From Maribacter sp. HTCC2170 (GTDB lineage Bacteria > Bacteroidota > Bacteroidia > Flavobacteriales > Flavobacteriaceae), in assembly GCF_000153165.2 (NCBI RefSeq), contig NC_014472.1, positions 2,724,001-2,788,000 on the forward strand: a DNA stretch of 64,000 nucleotides, given 5' to 3'. Positions 7,709 to 17,180 of this stretch are shown piece by piece (positions within the stretch are counted from its first letter, which is position 1; each line of letters opens with the position of its first letter). The notes below the pieces were generated by a model, which was not told the origin of the DNA, searched no databases, and saw only the letters and a list, made by a program, of their open reading frames with translations. The translations under genes and the position numbers were made by a program.

Positions 7709-8908
7709 TTAAAATATCAAGAAATTGATATCACTGTATTGAAGGTCAAACCATTCACCAACTGCCTTACTGGTTAAAATTCCATGGTAAATGTACAGCC
7801 CATTGCGCAAGCCTTTGTCAAAACGTAATGAGTTTTCCAATCCCCCGTCTTCACCTAATTTAAGGAGGTATGGGGTAAAGATGTTACTTATTGATATTGA
7901 TGCCGTCTTAGGGTAACGAGAAGGTATGTTTGGTACGCCATAATGTATTACACCGTATTTTTCAATAGTTGGTTTAATGTGATCCGTGATTTCGCTTGTT
8001 TCAAAACAACCACCCATATCAATACTCACGTCAATTACAACTGCACCTTTTTTCATATGTTCTACCATAGTGCTCGAAACGACTACTGGAGATCTTTCTC
8101 TGCCACGGGCAGCACCAATGGCAACATCACAACGTTTTAACGCCTTTAAAAGATTTTTAGGTTGAATTGTGGATGTGTATACAGTTTGGTTTAGGTTGGT
8201 TTGAATATTTCTTAGTTTGGTCAATGAATTATCAAATACCTTAACATTGGCGCCAAGACCTATAGCTGATCTGGCAGCAAATTCACCCACGGTACCAGCT
8301 CCAATTATCACCACTTCTACTGGGGGGACACCACTAATATTCCCGAACATTAATCCATTGCCTTGATTTGTTGCTGCCATAAGCTCAGAAGCAATAAGAA
8401 CGGAAGAAATGCCCGCAATCTCACTTAATGAACGTACGGCAGGATATTTACCATCTTCATCTCTAATGAATTCAAAGGCTACGGCCGTTAAGCGTTTCTT
8501 GGCCATCTTTTCGAAATACGCTTTATTCTGGGTCTTGATCTGTAGCGCAGAAATAATAGTGGTTTGGGGATTAACCATTTCAATTTCTGATAGGGTAGGA
8601 GGCTCAACCTTTAAAATCAATGGGCAACCGAAAACCTTTTTCACATCTTTGGTAACCTCGGCTCCCGCGTTTGTATAGTCAATATCCGAAAAATGGGCGC
8701 CTTCACCGGCTCCCGCCTCAACTAGAACCCTATGACCATGTGCGGTAATGGCATTAACTGCATCAGGTGTTAAACAGATTCTTTTTTCTTGATATTGGTT
8801 TTCTTTTGGAATCCCAATAAAAAGTTCACCTTTTTGTTTTAAGACCTCGAGGGTTTCTTCTTGCGGAATTAATTGTTGCTTACTAAATGGTGAGGTTGGT
8901 TGCTTCAT
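7709..8908 (-). CDS. ald: alanine dehydrogenase (AlaDH/PNT family)
   Basis: A 399-residue NAD-dependent enzyme that interconverts L-alanine and pyruvate plus ammonia. The N-terminal domain has IGIPKE and the RICLTPDAV segment carrying a substrate-binding Arg. The Rossmann domain follows with VVIIGAGTVGEFAARSA near residue 205 and VKVFD at the end of the second strand, which suits NAD. The tail GVPNIPSRYPKTAS is typical of the AlaDH/transhydrogenase alpha family. Bacteroidota members are slightly longer than the 370-residue Bacillus enzyme, as here. A pyridine-nucleotide transhydrogenase subunit is the alternative, but no PntB partner is nearby. Confidence 0.88.
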   Translation of the reverse strand: MKQPTSPFSKQQLIPQEETLEVLKQKGELFIGIPKENQYQEKRICLTPDAVNAITAHGHRVLVEAGAGEGAHFSDIDYTNAGAEVTKDVKKVFGCPLILKVEPPTLSEIEMVNPQTTIISALQIKTQNKAYFEKMAKKRLTAVAFEFIRDEDGKYPAVRSLSEIAGISSVLIASELMAATNQGNGLMFGNISGVPPVEVVIIGAGTVGEFAARSAIGLGANVKVFDNSLTKLRNIQTNLNQTVYTSTIQPKNLLKALKRCDVAIGAARGRERSPVVVSSTMVEHMKKGAVVIDVSIDMGGCFETSEITDHIKPTIEKYGVIHYGVPNIPSRYPKTASISISNIFTPYLLKLGEDGGLENSLRFDKGLRNGLYIYHGILTSKAVGEWFDLQYSDINFLIF

Positions 8909-9010
8909 AAAAGGTTCTATCTAATCGATAAAAGACGATTACAAGTAAAATTACAATAAATCTATGAAACTAATTTTGAAATCCCGATGTGAATAAACAT
9001 ACGGAATCCG

Positions 9011-9688
9011 CTATGCTTTTCCTCCGAATAAAGTTTTTAACTTGTTCTGAAAACCTTTAATACCTCTTTCAATATTATCTGTGGATAGTTTAGTGTTTAT
9101 AGATTCAGAAATGGTTTGATAGCCAATTGTTGCTTGATTTTCTGCGTGTTCATCAGCGCTTTGCCCCATATCTTTTTCTGAATTTTCTTCACCTGTGTAA
9201 AAAGTTTTTAGTGATTTCAATTCAGCATCCATGGCTTCGAGATCAATGCCGTGAACATATTTATCATATAATTTGATTCTTATAAAATAAACGACCGGAA
9301 TAATAATCATACAAACAGGAAGCAACCACCAAATATTCTCCGTGTCGATATAGTCATCGGAATCGAATATTACTTCAAATAGTTGGAAAGCATACATGGC
9401 GATAGGGATAAGAATGATATGATACCACCAATTTTTTGCTGTCATAAACCAAAAAATCAATAAATACAAGGGTATTACTTTACTCATAACGAACCAGACA
9501 TATAAGGAAATATCATTAAAACCATTATTGTCTATTACAAAACCAAAAAAAGAAATTGTAGCTTCAGGATCCTCTGGGAAATAATCATGGATTTTATAAA
9601 GAAAGGGCGATAATGTAATAAAAAACACAAATACAGATTCTATAAAAATCTTCCTTTTTGCCTTCTTCTTATTCTTCTTCTCTGTCAT
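9011..9688 (-). CDS. conserved flavobacterial membrane protein of unknown function
   Basis: A 225-residue protein. It opens with a Lys-rich stretch (TEKKNKKKAKRK), then has four hydrophobic segments at about residues 14-30, 65-85, 87-105 and 120-137, and ends with a polar, partly helical cytoplasmic tail of about 80 residues. No enzymatic motif is recognised. It sits between ald and a tiny lipoprotein gene on the same strand, with a strong terminator hairpin just upstream of its start, so it is transcribed separately from that lipoprotein. Function unknown. Confidence 0.6.
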   Translation of the reverse strand: MTEKKNKKKAKRKIFIESVFVFFITLSPFLYKIHDYFPEDPEATISFFGFVIDNNGFNDISLYVWFVMSKVIPLYLLIFWFMTAKNWWYHIILIPIAMYAFQLFEVIFDSDDYIDTENIWWLLPVCMIIIPVVYFIRIKLYDKYVHGIDLEAMDAELKSLKTFYTGEENSEKDMGQSADEHAENQATIGYQTISESINTKLSTDNIERGIKGFQNKLKTLFGGKA

Positions 9689-9738
9689 TATTGGGGACTA
9701 TTTATATTGCGCAAACGACGGAACAGATAAAATAGTAT

Positions 9739-9765
9739 AAAAAAAGGGACAATTTACATTGTCCC
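9739..9765 (-). terminator. rho-independent terminator of the small lipoprotein gene
   Basis: A perfect 8-bp hairpin GGGACAAT (9746-9753)/ATTGTCCC (9758-9765) with a 4-base loop. Read on the minus strand it is followed directly by seven T residues. It sits 25 bases after the stop of the small lipoprotein gene. Confidence 0.85.
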
Positions 9766-9789
9766 TCGATTAACGGTTTATAAAAAAGA

Positions 9790-9930
9790 TTATAATTTTT
9801 TCGTTAGTTTCTTTTTGTCAACTCCTTGTTCGTATAGCTGATCTTCATCAGCGGTTGAATTAGGCTCACAAGAAAAAGCCGTTAGCGCTACACATGCCAA
9901 AAGGCCAAATACAAATTTCTTCATTTTCAT
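9790..9930 (-). CDS. 46-residue lipoprotein
   Basis: A short ORF with a textbook lipoprotein signal: Lys-rich start MKMKKF, hydrophobic core, and lipobox ending AFSC at residue about 20. The mature peptide is only about 26 residues, acidic then Lys-rich (EPNSTADEDQLYEQG, then KKKLTKKL). The second ATG at 9924 is an alternative start. A strong terminator follows on the same strand, which supports a real transcript. Such tiny lipoproteins are common in Bacteroidota and their roles are mostly unknown. Confidence 0.6.
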   Translation of the reverse strand: MKMKKFVFGLLACVALTAFSCEPNSTADEDQLYEQGVDKKKLTKKL

Positions 9931-9990
9931 CGAGGTTTTTAGTTAGAAATCGGACAATAACGTTGCTAAAATAAAGAAAAAAAGAATACC

Positions 9991-10119
9991 ATGCTGCACT
10001 TTATCGAAAAAAACAGACATTTAAACGTAAAAATCGAGCATTTCAACGGTTTAATTGTTGTTCATCGAAAAGAAGGCAATAAAGAATTGGTAGAATTCGT
10101 TGCAGGTTCTTTTGGTTAA
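9991..10119 (+). CDS. possible 42-residue protein
   Basis: An ORF on the plus strand, MLHFIEKNRHLNVKIEHFN and so on, ending VAGSFG. It overlaps the stop of tsaE on the other strand by 4 bases. Its composition (alternating hydrophobic and charged residues, no rare-residue bias) looks protein-like. No promoter or ribosome site is recognisable in front, only an A-rich stretch. It may be chance; listed because the interval is otherwise empty. Confidence 0.3.
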   Translation: MLHFIEKNRHLNVKIEHFNGLIVVHRKEGNKELVEFVAGSFG

Positions 10120-10529
10120 TTGTCAAAGGAAAGCTTGCGGGTGTTGGGGTTGACGACTTTTAATTGGATATTTACTCTTTCCGAAGGTAATAATGTTTCG
10201 ATTATTTCGGGCCATTCTATAAATATCCAGGTATTGGAACTAAAATAGTCTTCAATTCCTAAATCAAGGGCTTCATTCTCATCATTTAGTCGGTAAAAGT
10301 CGAAGTGGTAAGCCAAAACCGCTTCATTGGCATCTTGATATTCGTTCACAATACCGAAAGTTGGACTATTGGCTTCACCAATCGCTCCAAGTTGTTTTGT
10401 AATTTCTTTGATCAATGTTGTTTTTCCCGCCCCCATGTCACCATAGAAACATAATGTTTTATTTGGCACTTCATTAATTAGTTGTTCAGCTACCTTGGTT
10501 ATTTGATCCTCGCTATAAGTAATTTCCAT
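10116..10529 (-). CDS. tsaE: tRNA threonylcarbamoyladenosine biosynthesis ATPase TsaE
   Basis: A 137-residue P-loop protein that works with TsaB and TsaD to add threonylcarbamoyl to A37 of ANN-decoding tRNAs. Walker A is GDMGAGKTT near residue 31, switch SPTFGIVNEY near 56, and the family signature IFIEWPE near 103. I place the start at the ATG at 10529 (MEITYSED), 10 bases after the porX stop. A longer reading starting at 10562 would overlap porX and add 11 residues that do not resemble the family. Likely translationally coupled to porX. Confidence 0.92.
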   Translation of the reverse strand: MEITYSEDQITKVAEQLINEVPNKTLCFYGDMGAGKTTLIKEITKQLGAIGEANSPTFGIVNEYQDANEAVLAYHFDFYRLNDENEALDLGIEDYFSSNTWIFIEWPEIIETLLPSERVNIQLKVVNPNTRKLSFDN

Positions 10530-10539
10530 TTTATCAAAT

Positions 10540-12084
10540 CTATTTAGGCTCCAAAACAACAAATGGAATTATCATTTCCTCTAAAGAAACCCCGCCATGC
10601 TGATAGGTGTTTCGGTAGTAACTAACGTAGTGGTTGTAATTATTGGGGTAAGCAAAAAACAAATCATTTTTAGCAAATATAAACGAGCTGCTCATGTTTA
10701 TGCATGGTAAATGAATGTCAGTCGGGTTTCTTGATTCCAACACATCTTTCTTTTCATAGCTAAGGCTGCGACCGGTTTTGTATCTTAAGTTTAAGCTAGT
10801 CTCTTTGTCACCTATTACTTTTGAAGGTTGCTTTACATTTATTGTACCATGGTCTGTAGTAATGATCAATTTCATGCCCATATTTTGGGCTTGTTGAATA
10901 ATTTCCAACAATGGGGAGTTCTTAAACCAGCTTTGAGTCAGTGAACGATAAGCTTTGTCATTGGAAGCTAGTTCTTTGATTACTTCCATTTCAGTTTTAG
11001 AGTGGGACAACATGTCTACAAAATTGTAAACAATAACAGTAAGATCATTATCCTTTTGGGACTTAAAGTTCTGTGCCAAGTGTTTGCCTTGTTTTAAGCT
11101 GCTAATTTTATGGTACTCCCATTTTAAATCCAATCCCAAGCGTTTTAACTGTTCACCCAAGAACTTATCTTCAAAGAGGTTTTTACCACCTTCATCCGTG
11201 TCGTTCTTCCACCAATCTGGGTATTTTTTTTCCATTGCGGAAGGCATTAGTCCTGAAAATATAGCATTTCTCGCGTACTGTGTTGCTGTGGGAAGTATGC
11301 TTAAATATGATTTTTCTTTGATTTTCTTGTAAAAGGAATTAACTGTTTTTTCAAAGGCAAACCACTGGTCATACCTTAAGTTGTCAATAACAACCAAAAG
11401 GGTTGGATCGTCTTTGATTTCGGGCTTAATCCAGTCTTTAAAAAGGTTGTGTGACATCACTGGTCTATCGTGGTCACTGAACCAATCTTCATAATTGTTT
11501 TCAACAAATTTTCCGAATTGGTTATTAGCCTCTATTTTTTGTGATTCCAGAATTTCGAACATGCTATTGTCCTCAATATCCTCTAGTCGCAACTCCCAAT
11601 AAATTAATTTTTTATACAACTCTATCCATTCTGCGTAAGAATTGACCATGGATAAATCCATCGCTATTTTTCTAAATTCCTGTTGGTAATTCGCAGTGGT
11701 TCGTTCAGAAACCAAACGTGAATGGTCAAGGTTCTTCTTTAGTGATAAAAGAATTTGATTTGGGTTTACTGGCTTAATCAAGTAATCTGCAATCTTGGAC
11801 CCAATAGCCTCTTCCATAATAAGTTCTTCCTCACTTTTTGTGATCATCACAACAGGAATTGATGAATTTATGACCTTAATTTCATTCAAGGTTTCCAACC
11901 CGGAAAGTCCAGGCATATTTTCATCAAGGAAAACAATATCAATCGCAGATTCTTGTATTTCTTCAAGAGCTTCTTGTCCGCTTTTACAAGTAACAACCTC
12001 GTAATTCTTTCCTTCTAAAAAAATAATGTGTGGTTTTAACAGATCGATTTCATCATCGACCCAAAGGATTGTTATCTTGTTCAT
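10540..12084 (-). CDS. porX: PorX-type response regulator with PglZ domain (T9SS regulator)
   Basis: A 514-residue two-domain protein. Residues about 1-120 form a CheY-like receiver with the acidic pocket WVDDE, phospho-acceptor Asp in IVFLDENMP, and the conserved Lys in YLIKPVNP. The C-terminal half is a PglZ/alkaline phosphatase-like domain: VVIDNLRYDQW near 232, a Thr in TATQYARNA near 260, VYNFVDMLSHSK near 349 and TTDHGTINV near 409. PorX partners with the PorY kinase and is needed for type IX secretion and gliding in Bacteroidota; the PglZ part has been reported as a zinc phosphodiesterase. It is divergent from the HD hydrolase gene. Confidence 0.94.
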   Translation of the reverse strand: MNKITILWVDDEIDLLKPHIIFLEGKNYEVVTCKSGQEALEEIQESAIDIVFLDENMPGLSGLETLNEIKVINSSIPVVMITKSEEELIMEEAIGSKIADYLIKPVNPNQILLSLKKNLDHSRLVSERTTANYQQEFRKIAMDLSMVNSYAEWIELYKKLIYWELRLEDIEDNSMFEILESQKIEANNQFGKFVENNYEDWFSDHDRPVMSHNLFKDWIKPEIKDDPTLLVVIDNLRYDQWFAFEKTVNSFYKKIKEKSYLSILPTATQYARNAIFSGLMPSAMEKKYPDWWKNDTDEGGKNLFEDKFLGEQLKRLGLDLKWEYHKISSLKQGKHLAQNFKSQKDNDLTVIVYNFVDMLSHSKTEMEVIKELASNDKAYRSLTQSWFKNSPLLEIIQQAQNMGMKLIITTDHGTINVKQPSKVIGDKETSLNLRYKTGRSLSYEKKDVLESRNPTDIHLPCINMSSSFIFAKNDLFFAYPNNYNHYVSYYRNTYQHGGVSLEEMIIPFVVLEPK

Positions 12085-12100
12085 TTAGTAGTTATATTTG
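12069..12100 (+). promoter_or_regulatory. promoter of the HD hydrolase/lpx block
   Basis: TTG at 12069-12071 and TATATTTG at 12093-12100 are 21 bases apart, matching the TTG-N17-23-TAnnTTTG Bacteroidota consensus. It ends 21 bases before the TTG start at 12122 and lies across the 5' end of divergent porX. Confidence 0.6.
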
Positions 12101-12121
12101 CGCTTGTAAAGAATTTTTGTT

Positions 12122-13351
12122 TTGACAGAATCGAACAAGCTTAAGATTTTCAATGATCCAATTTACGGATTTATTAGAATTCCCAGCACCCTCATTTTTA
12201 ATCTAATAGGTGATCCATACTTTCAGAGATTGCGAAGAATTTCTCAAATGGGTCTATCATATTTGGTTTATCCGGGCGCGCATCACACCCGTTTTCATCA
12301 TGCCCTTGGTAGTATGCATTTAATGTATAGTGCAATACAAGTGCTTCGTTTTAAGAAGGTTGAGATTAGTGAACCAGAGGAAGAAGGTTTACTTGTTGCC
12401 ATACTTTTGCATGATATAGGGCATGGTCCTTTTTCGCATGCGATGGAGCATAGTATTGTTGAGGGTATTTCGCATGAAGATATTTCACTCCTTTTTATGC
12501 AGGAGTTAAATGAGAGGTTTAACGGAAGTTTAACGCTTGCAATTGAAATTTTTCAGGGTAAATACCACAAAAAGTTCTTAAATCAACTTGTTTCCAGTCA
12601 GTTGGATATGGACAGGCTTGATTATTTGAAAAGGGATAGTTTTTATACAGGAGTGGCAGAAGGCGGTATAAATGCGGAACGTTTGATCACTATGCTGAAC
12701 GTTGTGGATAACGAATTAGTGGTTGAAGAAAAAGGGATATACTCAGTCGAAAAGTTTCTTATGGCCAGACGTTTTATGTATTGGCAAGTTTATTTGCACA
12801 AAACAGGACTGGTGGCCGAGCAACTTTTGATTCGTATTCTAAAAAGAGCTAAACAACTTTTGGCAAAAGGTATGGCGTTGGATTGTGCAAAAGATCTTAT
12901 GTATTTCATGAGCAATAAGATTGAAAAGCACAATTTTAATGCACATACATTGGATAAATTTGCTCAACTTGACGATGTTGATATTTTGGCGGCCTTAAAG
13001 AAATGGCAGCATCATGATGATTTCGTACTTTCGAATTTATGCAGTATGATAATGCATCGAAAATTGCTCACTATTAAACTTAAGAACAAACCTATAGCAG
13101 ATAAGAAATATGAGGCAATGTTTAAAGCCTTCAAAGAAGAAAATAAGCTATCTGATGAGGAAACAGCTTATTTTGTTTTTAAAGGAGAAATAGAAAACAC
13201 CGCCTATGATATTGAAAAACAGAATATTAATATCTTGAAAAAAAATGGCCAATTAAAGGATGTGGCCAAGGCTTCAGACCACTTGAACATAAAGGCGCTT
13301 TCCAAAAAAGTCACCAAATATTATATCTGTTTCCCCAAAGTATCTGTTTAA
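12122..13351 (+). CDS. HD-domain phosphohydrolase
   Basis: A 409-residue cytoplasmic protein of the HD superfamily related to dGTPase/SAMHD1-like enzymes. Metal ligands are visible in order: H in [14 protein letters not shown] near residue 58, HD in [17 protein letters not shown] near residue 92, and a downstream Asp in [16 protein letters not shown] near residue 160. Relatives hydrolyse nucleoside triphosphates or other phosphoesters; the substrate here is not known. It uses a TTG start with no closer ATG. It is the first gene of the block that continues with lpxD, with only 23 bases between its stop and the lpxD ATG. Confidence 0.87.
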   Translation: MTESNKLKIFNDPIYGFIRIPSTLIFNLIGDPYFQRLRRISQMGLSYLVYPGAHHTRFHHALGSMHLMYSAIQVLRFKKVEISEPEEEGLLVAILLHDIGHGPFSHAMEHSIVEGISHEDISLLFMQELNERFNGSLTLAIEIFQGKYHKKFLNQLVSSQLDMDRLDYLKRDSFYTGVAEGGINAERLITMLNVVDNELVVEEKGIYSVEKFLMARRFMYWQVYLHKTGLVAEQLLIRILKRAKQLLAKGMALDCAKDLMYFMSNKIEKHNFNAHTLDKFAQLDDVDILAALKKWQHHDDFVLSNLCSMIMHRKLLTIKLKNKPIADKKYEAMFKAFKEENKLSDEETAYFVFKGEIENTAYDIEKQNINILKKNGQLKDVAKASDHLNIKALSKKVTKYYICFPKVSV

Positions 13352-13361
13352 CTATTTTTCT

Positions 13362-13369
13362 TACTTTTG
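13362..13369 (+). promoter_or_regulatory. -7 promoter element TACTTTTG immediately before lpxD
   Basis: TACTTTTG fits TAnnTTTG and ends 5 bases before the lpxD ATG at 13375. Transcription from it would begin at or next to the start codon, giving a leaderless or nearly leaderless message. No TTG is found at the right distance upstream. Confidence 0.45.
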
Positions 13370-13374
13370 TGGCC

Positions 13375-14412
13375 ATGGTATTTACAGCAGGTCAGATTGC
13401 GGGCATTTTAGAAGGCGAAGTCGAAGGAAATCCGGAGATTGCAGTTCATAAACTTGCAAAAATAGAAGAGGGGGAAAGAGGGTCTTTAACCTTTTTGGCC
13501 AACCCAAAATATACTTCCTTTATTTATACGACAAAAGCCTCTGTCACAATAGTGAATAAAGATTTCATTCCAGAGCAAGATATAGCCACAACCATGATTA
13601 AGGTTGATGATGCATACGAATCATTTTCAAAATTACTTGAGTATTATAACCAAGTAAAGAATAACAAAGTAGGGGTCGAATCTCCTGTTTTCACTGCAGA
13701 TAGCGCTACCTATGGCGATGATTTTTATCTTGGGGCTTTTTCATATTTGGGCAATAATGTGGTCATTGGCAACAATGTGAAAATTTATCCTAACGTCTAT
13801 ATAGGCGACAACGTGAAAATTGCTGATAATGTTATCATTTTTGCAGGGGCAAAGGTATACTCCGAAACGGTAATTGGTGAAAATTGCATGATTCATAGTG
13901 GAGCCATCATAGGTGCTGACGGATTTGGATACTCGCCAAACAAAAACGGTGAATTCAGCAGAGTGCCACAAACGGGTAATGTTATTTTGGAAAATAATGT
14001 TGATATAGGTGCCGGTACTACAATTGACAGGGCTACTTTGGGTTCAACCATTTTACGCAAAGGCGTAAAGTTGGATAATCAAATACAGATTGCCCATAAT
14101 GTTGAGATTGGGGAGCATACTGTAATTGCCGCTCAAACAGGTATTGCGGGCTCTACCAAAATTGGTAAAAGGTGTATGATTGGCGGTCAGGTTGGTATTG
14201 TAGGCCACATCACAATTGGTGACAATGTTAAGATTCAGGCCCAATCAGGTATAGGAAGAAATATTAAGGATAATGAAGTCTTGCAGGGATCGCCTGCATT
14301 AACTTATGCTGATTATAACAAATCATATGTTCATTTTAAGAACTTACCGAAGATTGTAAAAAAGATTGACAAACTGGAAAAAAAGATTGACAGTGATCAA
14401 GACAACAGATAA
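13375..14412 (+). CDS. lpxD: UDP-3-O-acylglucosamine N-acyltransferase
   Basis: A 345-residue lipid A biosynthesis enzyme that transfers a hydroxyacyl chain to UDP-3-O-acyl-glucosamine. It has the N-terminal LpxD uridine-binding domain (residues about 1-100), then a left-handed beta helix of hexapeptide repeats. The catalytic His is in QIAHNVEIG and the acyl-chain region in GADGFGYSP. The ATG at 13375 is preferred over the in-frame GTG two codons upstream because the family begins directly with a FTAGQIA-like segment. The 3' end overlaps the probable lpxC start by 20 bases. Confidence 0.95.
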   Translation: MVFTAGQIAGILEGEVEGNPEIAVHKLAKIEEGERGSLTFLANPKYTSFIYTTKASVTIVNKDFIPEQDIATTMIKVDDAYESFSKLLEYYNQVKNNKVGVESPVFTADSATYGDDFYLGAFSYLGNNVVIGNNVKIYPNVYIGDNVKIADNVIIFAGAKVYSETVIGENCMIHSGAIIGADGFGYSPNKNGEFSRVPQTGNVILENNVDIGAGTTIDRATLGSTILRKGVKLDNQIQIAHNVEIGEHTVIAAQTGIAGSTKIGKRCMIGGQVGIVGHITIGDNVKIQAQSGIGRNIKDNEVLQGSPALTYADYNKSYVHFKNLPKIVKKIDKLEKKIDSDQDNR

Positions 14413-15793
14413 ACAAAGAACAATTGCAAAAGAGGTTACCTTAACGGGTGTAGGTTTACACACGGGTGAAAATGTAATCTTGAAGTTTGCGCCTGCACCA
14501 GAAAATCACGGTTATGCCTTTAAGCGTGTGGATTTAGAGGGAGAACCCATAATAGAGGCCGATGCCAATTATGTTGTGAACACCCAAAGAGGAACCAATT
14601 TAGAAAAACGCGGAGTTAAAATCCAGACCTCAGAGCACGTTTTAGCTGCATTGGTAGGTCTTGAAATTGATAATGTTTTGATTGAATTGGATTCCCCTGA
14701 ACCTCCTATAATGGATGGGTCTTCTAAATTTTTTGTTGAAGCTTTGGAAGAGGCAGGAATTGTTGAGCAAGATGCTGAACGTGAAGAATATGTAGTTAAA
14801 GATGTTATTTCCTATAAGGACGAAGCTACAGGTAGTGAGATTACGGTTATTCCTTCAGATACGTACCAAGTGACTTCTATGGTAGATTTTGGGACCAAGG
14901 TTTTGGGTACTCAAAATGCCACCTTGGAAAAGCTATCAGATTTTAAAGCTGAAATAGCCGATGCACGAACATTTAGTTTTCTTCATGAATTGGAAATGTT
15001 ATTGGAAAATGGCCTGATTCAAGGCGGTGACCTTAACAATGCTATTGTTTATGTAGATAAGGAGATTTCTGAGGAAACCATGCGTAAACTAGAAAAAGCT
15101 TTCAATAAAAAGAAGCTTTCGGTGAAACCTAATGGAATCCTGGATAATTTGACCTTGCACCAACCTAATGAAGCTGCTCGACATAAATTGTTGGATGTAG
15201 TTGGTGATTTGGCTTTGGCGGGTACTCGTATTCAAGGAAAAGTAATAGCAAATAAGCCAGGGCATTTTGTAAATACACAATTTGCGAAGAAATTGGCTAA
15301 GATTATTAAATTGGAGAAACGTAATAACGTTCCAAAATTTGACTTAAGCCAACCACCTTTGATGGACATTCATCAAATAATGGCTATGCTGCCACACCGC
15401 CCACCTTTTTTATTGATTGACAGGATTTTAGAGTTGTCTGATAAGGATGTGGTAGGCATGAAGAACGTCACAATGAACGAACCGTTTTTTGTTGGCCACT
15501 TTCCAGGAGCTCCTGTAATGCCAGGTGTTCTACAGGTAGAAGCAATGGCACAAACCGGAGGAATACTTGTATTGAGCACAGTCCCTGATCCTGAGAACTA
15601 TCTTACGTTGTTTATGAAAATTGATAATGTAAAATTCAAACAAAAAGTATTGCCAGGAGATACACTTATATTCCACTGTAGCCTTATTTCTCCCATACGA
15701 AGGGGAATATGTCATATGCAGGCCTATGCGTACGCCAATGACAAATTGGTTTGTGAGGCGGAAATGATGGCGCAAATTGTAAAGAAGAGTTAA
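14393..15793 (+). CDS. lpxC-fabZ: bifunctional UDP-3-O-acyl-GlcNAc deacetylase / 3-hydroxyacyl-ACP dehydratase
   Basis: A 466-residue fusion typical of Bacteroidota. Residues about 1-310 are the zinc deacetylase Lpx[15 protein letters not shown] near the start, [11 protein letters not shown] with a zinc His, and [12 protein letters not shown] with the second His and Asp. Residues about 315-466 are FabZ, a hot-dog dehydratase with [13 protein letters not shown] and [12 protein letters not shown] holding the catalytic His, then EAMAQTGG with the Glu. The start is placed at the GTG at 14393 inside the lpxD end; a TTG at 14366 is the alternative. The fusion links lipid A commitment to acyl-chain supply. 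Confidence 0.95.
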   Translation: MIKTTDKQRTIAKEVTLTGVGLHTGENVILKFAPAPENHGYAFKRVDLEGEPIIEADANYVVNTQRGTNLEKRGVKIQTSEHVLAALVGLEIDNVLIELDSPEPPIMDGSSKFFVEALEEAGIVEQDAEREEYVVKDVISYKDEATGSEITVIPSDTYQVTSMVDFGTKVLGTQNATLEKLSDFKAEIADARTFSFLHELEMLLENGLIQGGDLNNAIVYVDKEISEETMRKLEKAFNKKKLSVKPNGILDNLTLHQPNEAARHKLLDVVGDLALAGTRIQGKVIANKPGHFVNTQFAKKLAKIIKLEKRNNVPKFDLSQPPLMDIHQIMAMLPHRPPFLLIDRILELSDKDVVGMKNVTMNEPFFVGHFPGAPVMPGVLQVEAMAQTGGILVLSTVPDPENYLTLFMKIDNVKFKQKVLPGDTLIFHCSLISPIRRGICHMQAYAYANDKLVCEAEMMAQIVKKS

Positions 15794-15794
15794 T

Positions 15795-16580
15795 ATGAAT
15801 CAACCGCTTGCTTATATTCATCCCGGTGCTAAGATTGCCAAAAATGTTGTGGTGGAACCTTTTACCACCATTCATAATAATGTTACTATTGGTGATGGTA
15901 CTTGGATTGGTTCCAATGTTACAATTATGGAAGGGGCTAGAATCGGAAAAAACTGTAATATATTTCCAGGAGCAGTTATATCAGCCCCACCTCAGGATTT
16001 AAAGTACGAAGGTGAGGAAACAACTGTGACCATTGGCAACAATACTACTGTTCGAGAGTGCGCTACAATTCATAAAGGCACATCTGACCGTAATAAAACA
16101 GTTATTGGTAAGAATTGCTTGATAATGGCCTATTGTCATGTTGCCCATGACTGTCTGGTAGGGGATAATTGCATTTTTTCGAATAACTCAACCCTTGCCG
16201 GTCACGTCACCATAGGTGATAATGTGATATTGGCAGGATTGGTGGCAGTTCATCAGTTTGTGTCCATTGGTAGTCATGCATTTGTAACAGGAGGTTCTTT
16301 GGTAAGAAAAGACGTTCCTCCCTACGTGAAAGCTGCTCGTGAACCGCTGTCTTATGTGGGAATAAATTCAGTAGGACTAAGACGACGTGGATATAGTTCC
16401 GAAAAGATACGTGAGATTCAGAATATATACAGAATACTATATCAAAAGCATTATAACAATACCCAGGCAGTTCAAATTCTTGAGGCCGAAATGGAAGCTA
16501 CACCCGAAAGGGATGAAATCCTGCAATTTATAAGGGATTCACAACGTGGCATTATGAAGGGTTATTTCAGTACTAATTAA
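15795..16580 (+). CDS. lpxA: acyl-ACP--UDP-N-acetylglucosamine O-acyltransferase
   Basis: A 261-residue left-handed beta-helix enzyme for the first step of lipid A synthesis. It starts with YIHPGAKI, contains many hexapeptide repeats, the active-site His in CHVAHDCLVG near residue 120, and the C-terminal helical domain beginning near NSVGLRRRGYS. Length matches the E. coli enzyme (262). The ATG comes 1 base after the lpxC-fabZ stop, so the genes are translationally coupled. Confidence 0.96.
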   Translation: MNQPLAYIHPGAKIAKNVVVEPFTTIHNNVTIGDGTWIGSNVTIMEGARIGKNCNIFPGAVISAPPQDLKYEGEETTVTIGNNTTVRECATIHKGTSDRNKTVIGKNCLIMAYCHVAHDCLVGDNCIFSNNSTLAGHVTIGDNVILAGLVAVHQFVSIGSHAFVTGGSLVRKDVPPYVKAAREPLSYVGINSVGLRRRGYSSEKIREIQNIYRILYQKHYNNTQAVQILEAEMEATPERDEILQFIRDSQRGIMKGYFSTN

Positions 16581-16588
16581 TAAAGAAT

Positions 16589-17155
16589 ATGGCATCTACA
16601 TCAGATATTAGGAAAGGTTTGTGCATCAAGTACAATCATGATATTTTTAAAATAATTGAATTTTTACATGTTAAGCCTGGTAAAGGCCCTGCATTTGTAA
16701 GAACAAAGCTTAAGAGTGTTACAACAGGAAAAGTCATAGATAATACATTCTCTGCCGGTCACAAAATTGAGGATGTTAGAGTTGAAACCCGTTCGTATCA
16801 ATTTCTTTACGCAGAGGGTGATACGTACCATTTCATGAATACAAGTGACTACAATCAAATTTCTTTGGAAAAAAGTTCCTTGGATGCACCTGGTCTGCTG
16901 AAAGAAGGGGAGGTAGTAACTATTATGTTCAATACAGAAGACAGCATGCCCTTATCGGTTGATATGCCCGCAAGTGTTATTTTAGAAGTTACACATACCG
17001 AGCCAGGAGTAAAGGGTAATACGGCAACTAATGCTACCAAACCGGCAACTGTGGAGACGGGAGCCAAAGTGAATGTGCCGCTTTTTATCAACGAGGGTGA
17101 TAAAATAAAAGTTGAGACCGAAAAAGGTAGCTATATGGAAAGAGTTAAGGATTAG
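16589..17155 (+). CDS. efp: elongation factor P
   Basis: A 188-residue translation factor that rescues ribosomes stalled at polyproline. It has the three-domain EF-P layout. The tip loop HVKPGKGPAFVRTK near residue 30 carries a Lys at the site that is modified or contacts the P-site tRNA. The C-terminal GDKIKVETEKGSYMERVK is the standard ending. It follows lpxA by 8 bases within the same transcription unit, a pairing I recognise as common in Flavobacteriaceae. Confidence 0.96.
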   Translation: MASTSDIRKGLCIKYNHDIFKIIEFLHVKPGKGPAFVRTKLKSVTTGKVIDNTFSAGHKIEDVRVETRSYQFLYAEGDTYHFMNTSDYNQISLEKSSLDAPGLLKEGEVVTIMFNTEDSMPLSVDMPASVILEVTHTEPGVKGNTATNATKPATVETGAKVNVPLFINEGDKIKVETEKGSYMERVKD

Positions 17156-17180
17156 TTTAATACGCAATTCATTAGCCTAG

